The notes under the pieces are model-generated. The model made no database searches, was not told the DNA's origin, and was given only the letters and a program-made list of their open reading frames with translations. Shown here piece by piece: positions 34,162-42,945 of a DNA stretch of 64,000 nt. Made by a program: the position numbers and the translations under genes. Position 1 is the first letter of the stretch. Each line of letters starts with the position of its first letter. Source of the DNA: Candidatus Villigracilis vicinus (GTDB lineage Bacteria > Chloroflexota > Anaerolineae > Anaerolineales > Villigracilaceae); contig JADKIL010000021.1 of the NCBI GenBank assembly GCA_016721315.1, positions 304,543 to 368,542 on the forward strand. Direction: 5' to 3'.

Positions 34162-35837
34162 TTTGTCTCCCGTTGGGTTGAATATTTCTGAATGCCGTAC
34201 TCCCGCAATTGGCTCCAGGTAAGGGTTTGCGAGCTATCCTGTTTGCGTACGGTGACCATGCGGTCATTGCAAGAAAAGCATGGATCCATGCCCGCGATCA
34301 GCATGGGAATGTCAGCCAGTTGATGCCCAACCGCTTTGTTTAAAACAGAAGTCCAATTGCAAATACTGGGCGTGCGGATCTTTATACGAGCGGGGTTCTC
34401 GCCGCCGTTACTTTTTATATAATAGAAGGCTTCGCCGCGCGGCGCTTCCACCCGGCTGATGGTTTCACCTGCAGGGATCTTGCGCGGAAAACGGGTTGTG
34501 ATCTCACCGGCTGGGAGGTTATCCACAATGATGCGGATGGTGACGCAACTAACCAATAATTCTTTCATACGGACAGCAAAGCGTGCTTCGAGATCGCCGC
34601 GATCGTCGGTGGTAAGGCTGATGGGAAAATAGCGGTAAGCGCCATACGGTGAGTCGATGCGGACATCACGCTTCAAACCAGACGCCCGTGCGGTTGGACC
34701 AAGGGCGCCAAAGTGTTTCGCTTCTTCCAGGGTCATGGTTCCAATACCGCGTGTGCGCTGCAGGAAAGATGTATCCGTTGTAACGATGTGAAGGTAGTAG
34801 CGAATACGTTCTTCAAGGTAATCGAGGGCAGTGTGAATGGATCGGGAAAGTTCGGCATCGAGATCATGCTTAACGCCACCCAAAACGATGATCGAGTAAT
34901 TCACACGATTTCCGGTCAGTTTTTCGAGCAGGTCCATCACGGTTTCGCGGTCGCGCCAGGAATACATGAAAAGCGTATCAAAGCCTGCTTCATGAGCGGA
35001 GACTCCCAGCCAGAGCAGGTGGCTATGGATGCGCTCCAAACCGGCAATGATCTCACGGATCGCCTGGGCACGAGCGGGAACTTCCACCTGCGCCAGTTTT
35101 TCAACACCCATGGCATAGGCACTGGTATGAGTATGGGAGCAGATCCCACAGATGCGTTCAAGCAAATATAAGTTCTGGATCCAATTGCGTTGCTCGGTGG
35201 CTTTTTCGATGCCGCGATGGACATAGCCCAAACGCATGCGCGCGCCGGTGATGATCTCACCATCCACTGCAAATTCGAAATGTCCGGGTTCCTTCAGTGC
35301 GGGGTGCTGTGGTCCGATCGGGATGGTGAATTTGTTACCGATACGTCCCATTTCCGGAAAAGTTTCACGCGGTTCGACGGGTGCCGCTTTTTCAATGCTG
35401 AAATCTTCACGCAGTGGATACACCCCGTCGGGCCAATCGTCTGGGAGAAAAAGGCGTGACGGATCAGGTGTGCCCACCACATGCACACCCAGCATTTCAC
35501 CAAGTTCACGCTCAAAGAAGGAAGCCACTGGGATCTGGTCACTGATGGATGGAACATCCGGTTGATCTTCACGCGGCAAATAGATCCGCAGGCTGGTGAT
35601 GGCTGCGCCTTCGCAAAAATGATAGATAAGTTCCAGTTTGTTAACTTCCCTGCCCAAATCTGTGGGTGTAATCGCAGAGAGATATCCCCATTCACTTCTG
35701 ACCAACGCAGCGGTGGCAGCTGGCAGATCCGTGGCTTCGATGTTCACATCCAGGCGGTTGGATTCAGGGGTTGTATCACCTTTGGAAAACGGCGCAAGGA
35801 TCTCTTTAGCACGTTGGAGGGCGGTTTCAGTGGTCAT
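34158..35837 (-). CDS. Group 4 [NiFe] hydrogenase large subunit (NuoC-NuoD/HycE-like fusion)
   Basis: Catalytic subunit of 559 aa that reduces protons to H2 (or the reverse). Residues 1-165 are a NuoC-like domain, and the rest is NuoD-like. Both nickel-binding motifs are complete: L1 RICGICSHTH near residue 226 and L2 DPCFSCNDRM near 515. Complex I NuoD lacks these cysteine pairs, so this is a hydrogenase. About 40 residues follow L2, consistent with a C-terminal extension cut by a HycI-type protease. GGAGA lies ahead of the start, and it overlaps both neighbours by 4 bases. Confidence 0.95.
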   Translation of the reverse strand: MTTETALQRAKEILAPFSKGDTTPESNRLDVNIEATDLPAATAALVRSEWGYLSAITPTDLGREVNKLELIYHFCEGAAITSLRIYLPREDQPDVPSISDQIPVASFFERELGEMLGVHVVGTPDPSRLFLPDDWPDGVYPLREDFSIEKAAPVEPRETFPEMGRIGNKFTIPIGPQHPALKEPGHFEFAVDGEIITGARMRLGYVHRGIEKATEQRNWIQNLYLLERICGICSHTHTSAYAMGVEKLAQVEVPARAQAIREIIAGLERIHSHLLWLGVSAHEAGFDTLFMYSWRDRETVMDLLEKLTGNRVNYSIIVLGGVKHDLDAELSRSIHTALDYLEERIRYYLHIVTTDTSFLQRTRGIGTMTLEEAKHFGALGPTARASGLKRDVRIDSPYGAYRYFPISLTTDDRGDLEARFAVRMKELLVSCVTIRIIVDNLPAGEITTRFPRKIPAGETISRVEAPRGEAFYYIKSNGGENPARIKIRTPSICNWTSVLNKAVGHQLADIPMLIAGMDPCFSCNDRMVTVRKQDSSQTLTWSQLREYGIQKYSTQRETK

Positions 35838-36334
35838 TCTTTCTCCTGCAAAGCGAATTGGAGCGGCTCGGGGCGGGTCCCATTTTGGAGATGGGTTAAC
35901 AATTTAACAATGCCATCGATGATCGCTTCCGGGCGCGGCGGGCAGCCAGGGATGTAGGCATCCACAGGCAGAACCTCATCAATATGACCGACGATGTTGT
36001 AACAGCCTTGGAAAACCCCGCCGGAAATTCCGCAGGAACCAACCGCCACAACAAATTTCGGGGCAGGCATCTGCTCGTATGTGCGTAACAAGCGTTCGCG
36101 AGCCTGACGCGTCACAGGTCCGGTGCAGATCAAAATATCGGCATGGCGCGGGCTTCCCTTCAACTTGATGCCAAAGCGCTCAATGTCATAACGGGGCGTG
36201 AGTGTGGCAAGGATCTCGATATCGCAGCCATTACAGGAACCGCTATTAAAATGGATCGCCCACGGAGAATTAACGCGCGACCAAGTGGTCATTCTACCGA
36301 TCAAGTGACTCGTATAGTTTTGAACAGTATTCAT
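35834..36334 (-). CDS. Group 4 hydrogenase small subunit (NuoB/HycG-like)
   Basis: A 166-aa subunit that carries the [4Fe-4S] cluster nearest the active site. The ligand cysteines are visible in SGSCNGCDIE, VGSCGISGG and PGCPPRPEA. The start at 36334 has GCGGAG upstream and is preferred to an in-frame TTG at 36355. It overlaps the large-subunit gene by 4 bases and lies just after the NuoA-like gene. Confidence 0.93.
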   Translation of the reverse strand: MNTVQNYTSHLIGRMTTWSRVNSPWAIHFNSGSCNGCDIEILATLTPRYDIERFGIKLKGSPRHADILICTGPVTRQARERLLRTYEQMPAPKFVVAVGSCGISGGVFQGCYNIVGHIDEVLPVDAYIPGCPPRPEAIIDGIVKLLTHLQNGTRPEPLQFALQEKE

Positions 36335-36347
36335 AAGAGACTCCGCA

Positions 36348-36662
36348 CTACCCAAGGATCAATGCCAGCAAAGCCAGCATTAAACCGCCAATGTACACAA
36401 TGGTGACCGGTTCCAATCTGCCGGTACCCAGCATAAGCACACCCAGATGTAGGATCGCAAAAAACAAAGCAACTACAAAAAACGGGCGATACCCGGGTGC
36501 AGCAGGTTCGAGGTCTTGCTTTTCGCCGCTGGCATATCCGCTCGTTTTGGATTTGCTGGCAGTGCCGCGCATGGCGATCGCCTTGCCGGTCATGTAAAGC
36601 GCACCAACCAAAACACCATAGATCGCAAATGCAAAAGGCGGGGTTAAGAGTAGTTCTGCCAT
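36348..36662 (-). CDS. Small NuoA-like membrane subunit
   Basis: A 104-aa protein with two or three helices and a charged middle loop. Position and shape match a NuoA-like subunit at the junction of membrane and soluble arms, but similarity is weak and the usual acidic helix residue is not obvious. Most Ech, Hyc and Mbh hydrogenases lack a clear NuoA, so its presence would help to place this complex. It lies 11 bases after the antiporter-like subunit and 13 bases before the small-subunit start. Confidence 0.6.
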   Translation of the reverse strand: MAELLLTPPFAFAIYGVLVGALYMTGKAIAMRGTASKSKTSGYASGEKQDLEPAAPGYRPFFVVALFFAILHLGVLMLGTGRLEPVTIVYIGGLMLALLALILG

Positions 36663-36673
36663 ATCGTTTCTCT

Positions 36674-38197
36674 CTACATACCAAAGATCATTAAGATCGC
36701 CTGACCCGCAGGTTCAGTCAGCCAACTCATCAGCGAAGGAACCAAACCGATCGCCAGAATGGATAATGCAAGCACGACCAGGGGAATATTCATCGCCAGC
36801 GGAATCGCTTCACCCTGCTGAACGATGTCACCCATTTTTTGGCGATACATCATGTTGACGACTGGCGCATAATACCCCAAGGACAACACGCTGTTCAACG
36901 CAGCAAAGATCACCAGTCCCATCACCCAGCCATTGCCGCTTTGAAACCCAGCGACAAAGACCTGCCACTTGGACATAAATCCTGCCAGAGGAGGCAAGCC
37001 GCCCAACGCCAGCAATGCAATGCTGAGTGCAAGCGCCGCCAACGGATAATTATGTGCCGCACCTGCCAAATCTTCAATTACCAGCGAACGATGACTTCCT
37101 TTTTGATTCAACAACGCAAACATGAATGCGCCAACCGTCAAAAACGCCAGCCCCTTCATGAGCATATGGTTGAAAATATGAAACGCCGCGCCTTGCGCCC
37201 CTGCCAATTGTCCACTGGTCAACGCAATGCCAATACCCAGCAGGATGTACCCTATATGGCTCAAACTGGAATACGCCAACATGCGTTTAAGCTGCACCTG
37301 CTTCAGCGCCATTAAGTTACCAAAAAGCATGTTCACCGCGCCAAAACCAAGCAGGAGCGTGCCCCACGAAACGGACAACAAACCAAGCGTTGAAAGCGCG
37401 CGCAGCATGGCAAGCAATCCCGCTTCGATAACCACGCCCGAAAGCATGGCACTAATCCCGCTCGGCGCTTGTGAATGCGCATCGGGCAGCCAGGTGTGTA
37501 ATGGAACGAGAGCCACTTTCACACCGAAACCAATTACGAAGAATGCGCCCGCCAAGGCAAGTCCGTTGTGAGGGGATGTGAATGCACCTGTCGCCAATCG
37601 GATCTTGTCCATGTCCAATGTGCCGGTTGCACCAAGCACCAACGCAACTCCCAGCAACACGAACACTGAGCCCACCGCACTCTGCACAAGATATTTAATT
37701 CCCGCTTCCAATGAAGCGGATTGTTCGCGATAAAAAGCCACCAACAAATACGATGAGACCGCCATTGCCTCAAACCACATCCAGAAGTTGAAGAGATCAT
37801 TCGCACAACCCAAGCCAACGATCAATCCGATCATCGCCAACAACATCGCGTAATATTTTTCTTCACCAACTTCCCCCGCCATGTACGGACCCGAATAAAG
37901 CACTACGACCACCCCCAACCCCAATGTCACTGCCGCCAACAACAAACTCAATCCATCAGCTTGCAAACCGATCGTTTCAAAATAGAAAGTTAATCGCCCG
38001 CCTTGTGCAATGAATTGTCTCCAACTCATTACAAATGGGATCCATGCCAGCGCCAGCGCCAGCAGTGCCAATCCGCGCACCAGCCATGAACGACCATTCC
38101 CTTCAACTTTCCGCAAGCCGAGCCGCCCCGCCAAATACACTAACGGCGAAGCACCCAGGGGCAACGCGATCATCCACGGAAAAATCGTCGAATTCAT
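36674..38197 (-). CDS. Proton/sodium-pumping subunit (NuoN/MrpD-like)
   Basis: A 507-aa antiporter-type subunit with about 14 helices. Key pumping residues are seen: glutamate in WMWFEAMAVSSYLL, lysine in FGVKVALVPLHTWLPDAH and lysine in LKRMLAYSSLSHIGY. It is one of two such subunits in the operon, so the hydrogenase should couple H2 formation to movement of more than one ion. It starts 1 base after the stop of the NuoL-like gene. Confidence 0.92.
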   Translation of the reverse strand: MNSTIFPWMIALPLGASPLVYLAGRLGLRKVEGNGRSWLVRGLALLALALAWIPFVMSWRQFIAQGGRLTFYFETIGLQADGLSLLLAAVTLGLGVVVVLYSGPYMAGEVGEEKYYAMLLAMIGLIVGLGCANDLFNFWMWFEAMAVSSYLLVAFYREQSASLEAGIKYLVQSAVGSVFVLLGVALVLGATGTLDMDKIRLATGAFTSPHNGLALAGAFFVIGFGVKVALVPLHTWLPDAHSQAPSGISAMLSGVVIEAGLLAMLRALSTLGLLSVSWGTLLLGFGAVNMLFGNLMALKQVQLKRMLAYSSLSHIGYILLGIGIALTSGQLAGAQGAAFHIFNHMLMKGLAFLTVGAFMFALLNQKGSHRSLVIEDLAGAAHNYPLAALALSIALLALGGLPPLAGFMSKWQVFVAGFQSGNGWVMGLVIFAALNSVLSLGYYAPVVNMMYRQKMGDIVQQGEAIPLAMNIPLVVLALSILAIGLVPSLMSWLTEPAGQAILMIFGM

Positions 38198-38198
38198 G

Positions 38199-39947
38199 TT
38201 ATGCGCTCCAAATTAAAAAAACCAGCACAATCAGCAATGCACCTAAAATTCCGATCACATTCCAATTTAACTTGCCTGTCTGTGTTTCCTGCAATACGGT
38301 TGCAAATTTAAATGTGTTGAAAGTGACTTGCCGATTCAACCAATCGAAACCAAAGCTTTCGCGGCTGAGGATATCGAACCGCGCCTCTTTCCCCGCTGCG
38401 GACTGCTTCCTGACCAACCAAAAAATTCCCAATCCCAAGCTGATAACCGTCAATGCGATGTATGTAGAGGGAGCAGAGAAAATTTCTTCAACCAACTCCG
38501 GTGTGCTCAACTCATGAATTGAATGAAAAGGCAGCGTTGCATGGAACAGTCTGCTGAAAAGACCGGCTAACAACCAAGTAGATAATGTGCCAGCCACCAA
38601 CAGACCAAGCGACATCTTCATCGCGGAGCCTGCGCCATGCACATGCAAGGATGAGTCACGCGCTTCACCAAAGAAGACCAGCCATGTCATGCGTAAGGTG
38701 TAAAAAGCCGTCATGCCTGCGCCGAGCAACATTCCAACATATGCCCAGATGGGTCCATCCGCGAGACCGACTTCAAGGATTAATTCCTTGCTCCAAAAGC
38801 CATTCAAGATGGGCAAACCCGCCAACGCCAACGCGCCGAGGATAAAGACATTCCGCACGAATGGCATTTGTTTGCCAAGCGCACCCATGCGACGCATATC
38901 GCGAGTACCAACACTGTGAATGACCGAACCCGCCGCAAGGAACAACAACGCCTTGAAAACTGCATGGCTCAACAAATGGAATTGACTGGCAAAGAAACCG
39001 CCCACGCCAATGGCGTAAACCATGTATCCAAGTTGACTGACTGTTGAATACGCCAACGCGCGTTTCAGGTCAGTCGCAGTGAGTGCCATGAACGCTGTGA
39101 TCAATGCAGAAACCAAACCAACAATTGTGACGGACAATGCCCAACCGGGAACCTGCACGAAGGCAGGATAAAAACGCGCCAACAGATACACACCCGCATT
39201 CACCATCGTCGCGGCATGGATGAGCGCACTGATCGGGGTCGGCGCTTCCATTGCATCGGGCAGCCATGTGTGAAATGGGAACTGTGCCGATTTCGCAGCC
39301 GCTGCGATCAAAAAACCAAAGGCAACAAAGGCTAATAAATTAGCAGGGATCGTCCCTGCATTTTCAAGCAAGGCGGAGACTTGATACGTTCCGAGCGTAG
39401 CATAGGTTATCAACGCCCCCGCCAACAGCCCCACCCCACCAACTTGAGTAATAATCAGCGCTTTGATGCCGCCCGCCACTGCTTTCGGGTCATCGTTATA
39501 AAAGGAAATAAGCGCATATGAGCAGAGCGCGGTGATCTCCCAGAAGAAGAACATGAAGAGCAAACTTCCGCTGAGGACGAGTCCTGCCATGGCACCGATG
39601 AAGAGTAACACGAAGGTGTAGTAACGGCTTAGCTGTGCTTCGCCCTTCATATAATCTACGGAGAAGACGACAGCCAGAGAACCGATCACGCAGGCGATGG
39701 CGGTCAATGCGACGGCGAGTCCATCGGGGGTGAAGGTGAGGCTGCCGAAGAAGGCGCCCATCGGGATGTCCACTGCTGTTTCAGCGGAGGAGAAGATGAT
39801 CAATGCCAGGGATGCGCATCCTGCTGCGATGGAAAAAGCAACTGCCAGCGTATGTTGGAGGCGCGGATTTTCATCCTGAGTACGCCAAAGAACGAGCGCT
39901 CCCAGCCAAGGGATGCCGATCACGAGTCCGATTAATGTTTCTGTCAT
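38199..39947 (-). CDS. Proton/sodium-pumping subunit (NuoL/HyfB-like)
   Basis: A 582-aa antiporter-type subunit with the NuoL block FFWEITALCSYALISFYN, the lysine-histidine segment AAKSAQFPFHTWLPDAMEAP and DLKRALAYSTVSQLGYM. The long amphipathic lateral helix of complex I NuoL is not obvious; the C-terminus has one or two extra helices instead. It lies between the NuoK-like and NuoN-like genes with 1-base gaps. Confidence 0.92.
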   Translation of the reverse strand: MTETLIGLVIGIPWLGALVLWRTQDENPRLQHTLAVAFSIAAGCASLALIIFSSAETAVDIPMGAFFGSLTFTPDGLAVALTAIACVIGSLAVVFSVDYMKGEAQLSRYYTFVLLFIGAMAGLVLSGSLLFMFFFWEITALCSYALISFYNDDPKAVAGGIKALIITQVGGVGLLAGALITYATLGTYQVSALLENAGTIPANLLAFVAFGFLIAAAAKSAQFPFHTWLPDAMEAPTPISALIHAATMVNAGVYLLARFYPAFVQVPGWALSVTIVGLVSALITAFMALTATDLKRALAYSTVSQLGYMVYAIGVGGFFASQFHLLSHAVFKALLFLAAGSVIHSVGTRDMRRMGALGKQMPFVRNVFILGALALAGLPILNGFWSKELILEVGLADGPIWAYVGMLLGAGMTAFYTLRMTWLVFFGEARDSSLHVHGAGSAMKMSLGLLVAGTLSTWLLAGLFSRLFHATLPFHSIHELSTPELVEEIFSAPSTYIALTVISLGLGIFWLVRKQSAAGKEARFDILSRESFGFDWLNRQVTFNTFKFATVLQETQTGKLNWNVIGILGALLIVLVFLIWSA

Positions 39948-39948
39948 C

Positions 39949-40260
39949 TCAGCCTCGCAATGAAGAAATCTTGGAGAGGTCCAATGTGCCTACACGAATA
40001 CGCACTTGCACCGCAAGCGCAAGTGCTACTACAGCCACGATGGTGTCTGCCACGATAACGGTAGCCGCAATACTTTGACCAAGCCCAAGGTTTCCAGAAT
40101 CTTTGCCTGCCAACACCAATGCAACCACAACCGCCTTGACCAATATTTGAAGTACAAGCACGATCTTGATCAGGTTACGTGTGATGAGTAGCCCATAAAA
40201 CCCGACAGAAAGCAACAGAACCACTCCAATAAGAACAGCATTCAAAGGGTCAAAGTTCAT
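39949..40260 (-). CDS. NuoK/MrpC/HyfE-like membrane subunit
   Basis: A 103-aa protein with three helices (MNFDPLNAVLIGVVLLLSV; LIKIVLVLQILVKAVVVALV; IAATVIVADTIVAVVALALA). The last helix with its Thr-Val-Ile-Val-Ala-Asp run is typical of NuoK/MrpC. The start at 40260 overlaps the upstream gene by 4 bases and removes an unlikely 74-residue leader. Confidence 0.85.
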   Translation of the reverse strand: MNFDPLNAVLIGVVLLLSVGFYGLLITRNLIKIVLVLQILVKAVVVALVLAGKDSGNLGLGQSIAATVIVADTIVAVVALALAVQVRIRVGTLDLSKISSLRG

Positions 40261-40793
40261 CGATGCGACTCCTTTTCCATTTCGGCGCTGGCTGGAACGG
40301 TTTCCCTTTGCGATCTCGTTTTTTGTTCTTTTTCCGAAAGAAGACCCAGCACCCCCAAAACGCCCGAGAAGATCAACGCCACCTGCACCCACACATCCAA
40401 TGCCCGCTGTTTCCAAAGCACCTGCGCCAGCATCACTTCGGAACTGGCAGACGGCGACGAGGTCAATGGGAACGTCATCCATGCAACCAAAATCGCAATG
40501 ACTGTCACCAAGGCAAACGCGAGTGGTTTTGGGATGATCGAGCTCGGATCAAGATTATCATCCCCCACCACGCTCAAAACATACACCAACAACACTGTAA
40601 CCAACCCGGCACCCACGCTCAACTCAATCACGGCAACTTCCTGCGCGCCAAGCAAATACAAGGTTACAGAAATTAAGGCGCTGACACATGCCAGGTAAAG
40701 CGTGGAAGGTAATAAATGTTTAGAAACCACGGCACGATATGCACAAAACGTCGCCCCCATACCAAGCAACAAATAGTAAATATATTCACTCAT
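40257..40793 (-). CDS. NuoJ/MrpB-like membrane subunit, first gene of the hydrogenase operon
   Basis: A 178-aa protein with about five helices. The middle part (LLGAQEVAVIELSVGAGLVT) resembles the NuoJ/MrpB-DUF4040 region of Mrp antiporters and group 4 hydrogenases. The C-terminal helix pair follows a stretch reading RALDVWVQVALIF. The start at 40793 has GGAG 9 bases upstream; a GTG at 40808 is possible. It opens the operon, so the promoter must lie in the AT-rich gap to its right. Confidence 0.75.
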   Translation of the reverse strand: MSEYIYYLLLGMGATFCAYRAVVSKHLLPSTLYLACVSALISVTLYLLGAQEVAVIELSVGAGLVTVLLVYVLSVVGDDNLDPSSIIPKPLAFALVTVIAILVAWMTFPLTSSPSASSEVMLAQVLWKQRALDVWVQVALIFSGVLGVLGLLSEKEQKTRSQRETVPASAEMEKESHR

Positions 40794-40930
40794 TTTGACG
40801 TACTCCACTCACTTTAAGTATGCACCTCTTCAAGAGATAAAGCATGTGCCCTTCCTCCCTATATTGTTGGAGATTCGTCAAATCACGATTATCTTGGTGA
40901 AATTGGGACTCTTGAGTGATTTTTGTAGTC

Positions 40931-40946
40931 CGAAATTCAAATTTCG
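40931..40946. promoter_or_regulatory. Short palindrome upstream of the hydrogenase operon
   Basis: CGAAATT-CA-AATTTCG is a perfect 7-bp inverted repeat about 140 bases before the first hydrogenase gene. The surrounding gap (40809-41050) is AT-rich and otherwise empty. It may be an operator; no clear promoter hexamers were found near it. Confidence 0.35.
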
Positions 40947-41053
40947 AAAGCACCTTACTTGAGGGTTATTCTGTATCCAAGCATGCTTTCCAATGTAATG
41001 AAAGGTGGACCCATGAAAAAACGATTGATATTTTGGGTTGAGGTGGGCGCCTG

Positions 41054-41216
41054 GTTTCGATCGCCTTCGACCGCGATATGGATCCTGCCCGTGTGGAAGA
41101 TGCATTCACGCTTCTCGATACAAACCTTGAGCCTGTTTCCGGTATATTGAGTTGAGACAACGCCCGGACATCAACCTTCACTCTCGACTGGACAATAACG
41201 AAATCCTAATCGCCAG
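41054..41216 (+). pseudogene. Decayed fragment of a Big_5 (SbsA Ig-like) domain gene
   Basis: In one plus frame the sequence reads VSIAFDRDMDPARVEDAF, then TLLDTNLEPVSGILS, an in-frame TGA where a Trp codon would fit, then DNARTSTFTLDW. This matches the core of Ig-like Big_5 domains (F-D-x-x-M-D-P, V-x-G-x). There is no start in frame; an ATG at 41012 opens a different frame with a signal-like MKKRLIFW. It looks like a frame-shifted relic of a surface protein. The rest of 40809-41245 holds no gene. Confidence 0.55.
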
Positions 41217-41245
41217 TCCTGAATTTTCAGCATCATACTAAAAGT

Positions 41246-41722
41246 CTAACCGGCAGTACCTCTTTGAAAATCGTTAATCTCCCCATGTTCGGAGCGCAAT
41301 TCCTCAAGTAATTCATCGTGGATTCGATAGATCGCCTGGGAATTTTCCATTTCACCAAGCCAAAGGAGTGCTTCATCAAGGGTGGAAAATGCCTGATGAA
41401 GTTCAACATCATCATCCACGATCAACTCTAAAGACCTAATGAAGATCGCCAGCCCTTTCTTTGTGGTCAAAAATGCAGCAGGCTCCAACTGGAAGCCGGT
41501 CTTTTTTAGTTCTTTCATGCTTTTAACAAAGAACTTCATCCCCTCTTCATCCGTTTCGAGATCCCCAAGCCTGCTATCGATGATGAACTTCACCCGGGGA
41601 CGTACACCGGGTTTAAGTTCCGGCTTCAATGAAGGGCTGAACAAATCACTAAATGTACAATGTCCGTAGACTAATTGGTAAAAAATTTTGATGTCAGTAT
41701 CAAGACGATATGCAAAAGGCAT
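41246..41722 (-). CDS. Hypothetical protein, possibly SpoIIAA/STAS-like fold
   Basis: A 158-aa soluble protein that I do not recognise firmly. The start at 41722 follows GGAG at 8 bases. The order of strands and helices, opening with YRLDTDIKIFYQLVYGHCT and then VKFIIDSRLGDLETDEEGM, recalls small SpoIIAA-like proteins that monitor a protein level or membrane state. No catalytic motif is seen. It stands alone between a pseudogene relic and the tRNA. Confidence 0.55.
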   Translation of the reverse strand: MPFAYRLDTDIKIFYQLVYGHCTFSDLFSPSLKPELKPGVRPRVKFIIDSRLGDLETDEEGMKFFVKSMKELKKTGFQLEPAAFLTTKKGLAIFIRSLELIVDDDVELHQAFSTLDEALLWLGEMENSQAIYRIHDELLEELRSEHGEINDFQRGTAG

Positions 41723-41789
41723 AAAGCTCACTCCACGAATTAATAATTTCAAGGTTTGAAATTATTATAATGCTGAACATTAAACAAAC

Positions 41790-41814
41790 ACACCGCCTTC
41801 GGGTAAGGCGGTGT
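41790..41814 (-). terminator. Hairpin after the tRNA gene
   Basis: ACACCGCCTT (41790-41799) pairs perfectly with AAGGCGGTGT (41805-41814) around a 5-nt loop. On the minus strand it follows tRNA-Pro and is trailed by GTTTGTTT. Confidence 0.65.
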
Positions 41815-41825
41815 AAAAAATGCTG

Positions 41826-41899
41826 TCGGGGTGGAGAGATTTGAACTCTCGACCTCACGGACCCGAACCGTGCGCTCTACCGGTCTGAGCCACACCCCG
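41826..41899 (-). tRNA. tRNA-Pro(CGG)
   Basis: A full 74-nt cloverleaf on the minus strand. Acceptor CGGGGTG pairs with CACCCCG, and the discriminator base is A. The D stem is GCTC/GAGC. The anticodon stem is CACGG/CCGTG with loop TTCGGGT, giving anticodon CGG, which reads proline codon CCG. The T stem is GAGAG/CTCTC with loop TTCAAAT. The CCA end is not encoded and must be added. Confidence 0.96.
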
Positions 41900-41964
41900 A
41901 TTTCATCCCCGCATGGGGAATAGCGGGCAGATTATACCATTGTGACTTATTTTGGCAAGGCAAA

Positions 41965-42891
41965 TTACGGGTTCAGAATGACTTCCACCGTATACACATA
42001 GACCAGCTTGCCAAGCTCCGGGTCGCTGTAACCGACCAAGGGGTTATCCTGCCGGAAGGTCAGACGCGCCGCCGTCGGTTCGGTGACTTTATAAGGCAGG
42101 ACAGTTTCGAAAGGTTGAGTATCAACACCATTCATGCGCAGAATACGAGTGGAGAGAACCTTTCCTTTCGTATCCACAAGCTCGACGGCGATCGGCTGGT
42201 CGTTATACGGCCAGATACGCCCTTTGAGAGCGACCTCGCCCGCGTAAAAATTCGACAATTCTTTAAATCCGTCCATCGCCACGCGTTCGTAGATAAAATT
42301 CCCAGGCGGGTTGATCTGAGGCGTCCCAACCGAATAGATAAGGATCGGCATGGTATTCAATGCCTGGATCCTGCCAAAATCATCCTTCGTGCTAATGCGG
42401 ATGTACCCCGCCTCAGTGACTGCCCGGATCTCGTACTTAATGTCGAAACGTTGGAAAACGCCTAACGGATTGCGAGTTAGTTTTTTGATCTCGCGCTGCA
42501 ACACACGTCCGTTTTCCCCGAGCAGATCTATCTGAATGGTGTTGCTCTCACCCGCAGCAATGATAGCTTGTAATATGAACGGCGACGTCAGGCTGGACAT
42601 GGGACCCGGCGATACAAAACGGATCTGTGCAAACTCAGTAAAACCTGCAGCAAGTGTGGGCGTAGCGGTGGGTGGAATTTCCACCGGCTGTGAAATCGGG
42701 GGCAGAGGTGTTTCTGTGGCTGTAGCTGTAGGAGTCAGCGCGGCGGCGGTGGCAAAAGCAGCCTGACCAGTCAGCGCAACGACGGTTGGCAGATAATCTG
42801 GCGGCAGCGGCGTGGACGCAGGAGCCGATGGAGGCAAGCACGCCGCTAAAAGTCCGAAAAGAGAGGCGGAGAGGATGAGTCGAAGTTTCAT
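41965..42891 (-). CDS. Lipoprotein with C-terminal Ig-like (Gmad2-type) domains
   Basis: A 308-aa exported lipoprotein. The signal peptide ends in the lipobox LLAAC (about residue 18). A Pro/Thr-rich spacer with PTATATETP-type repeats follows, and then two beta-rich regions; the first, beginning IRFVSPGPMSSLTSPF, resembles the Gmad2 immunoglobulin-like domain of spore-germination and other envelope proteins. No enzymatic residues are seen. A terminator separates it from the carboxypeptidase gene upstream, and no clear ribosome-binding site precedes it. Confidence 0.75.
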   Translation of the reverse strand: MKLRLILSASLFGLLAACLPPSAPASTPLPPDYLPTVVALTGQAAFATAAALTPTATATETPLPPISQPVEIPPTATPTLAAGFTEFAQIRFVSPGPMSSLTSPFILQAIIAAGESNTIQIDLLGENGRVLQREIKKLTRNPLGVFQRFDIKYEIRAVTEAGYIRISTKDDFGRIQALNTMPILIYSVGTPQINPPGNFIYERVAMDGFKELSNFYAGEVALKGRIWPYNDQPIAVELVDTKGKVLSTRILRMNGVDTQPFETVLPYKVTEPTAARLTFRQDNPLVGYSDPELGKLVYVYTVEVILNP

Positions 42892-42903
42892 AATTGGGAA
42901 TAG

Positions 42904-42932
42904 AAGAGACGCCCTCTTCTAGGGCGTCTCTT
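42904..42932 (-). terminator. Terminator after the M32 carboxypeptidase gene
   Basis: AAGAGACGCCCT (42904-42915) and AGGGCGTCTCTT (42921-42932) form a perfect 12-bp stem with a 5-nt loop, 13 bases beyond the stop codon. Confidence 0.75.
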
Positions 42933-42945
42933 GATTCGAAGCGGT

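Noticed and set aside
33238..40793. Respiratory complex I (nuo) operon
   Set aside because: The large subunit has both CxxC nickel-binding motifs and a HycI-like protease gene follows; there are no NuoE, F or G genes.
40959..41150. 63-residue intact gene beginning MRVILYPSML
   Set aside because: No ribosome-binding site; the conserved Big_5 signal is in a different frame, so this is reading through a relic.
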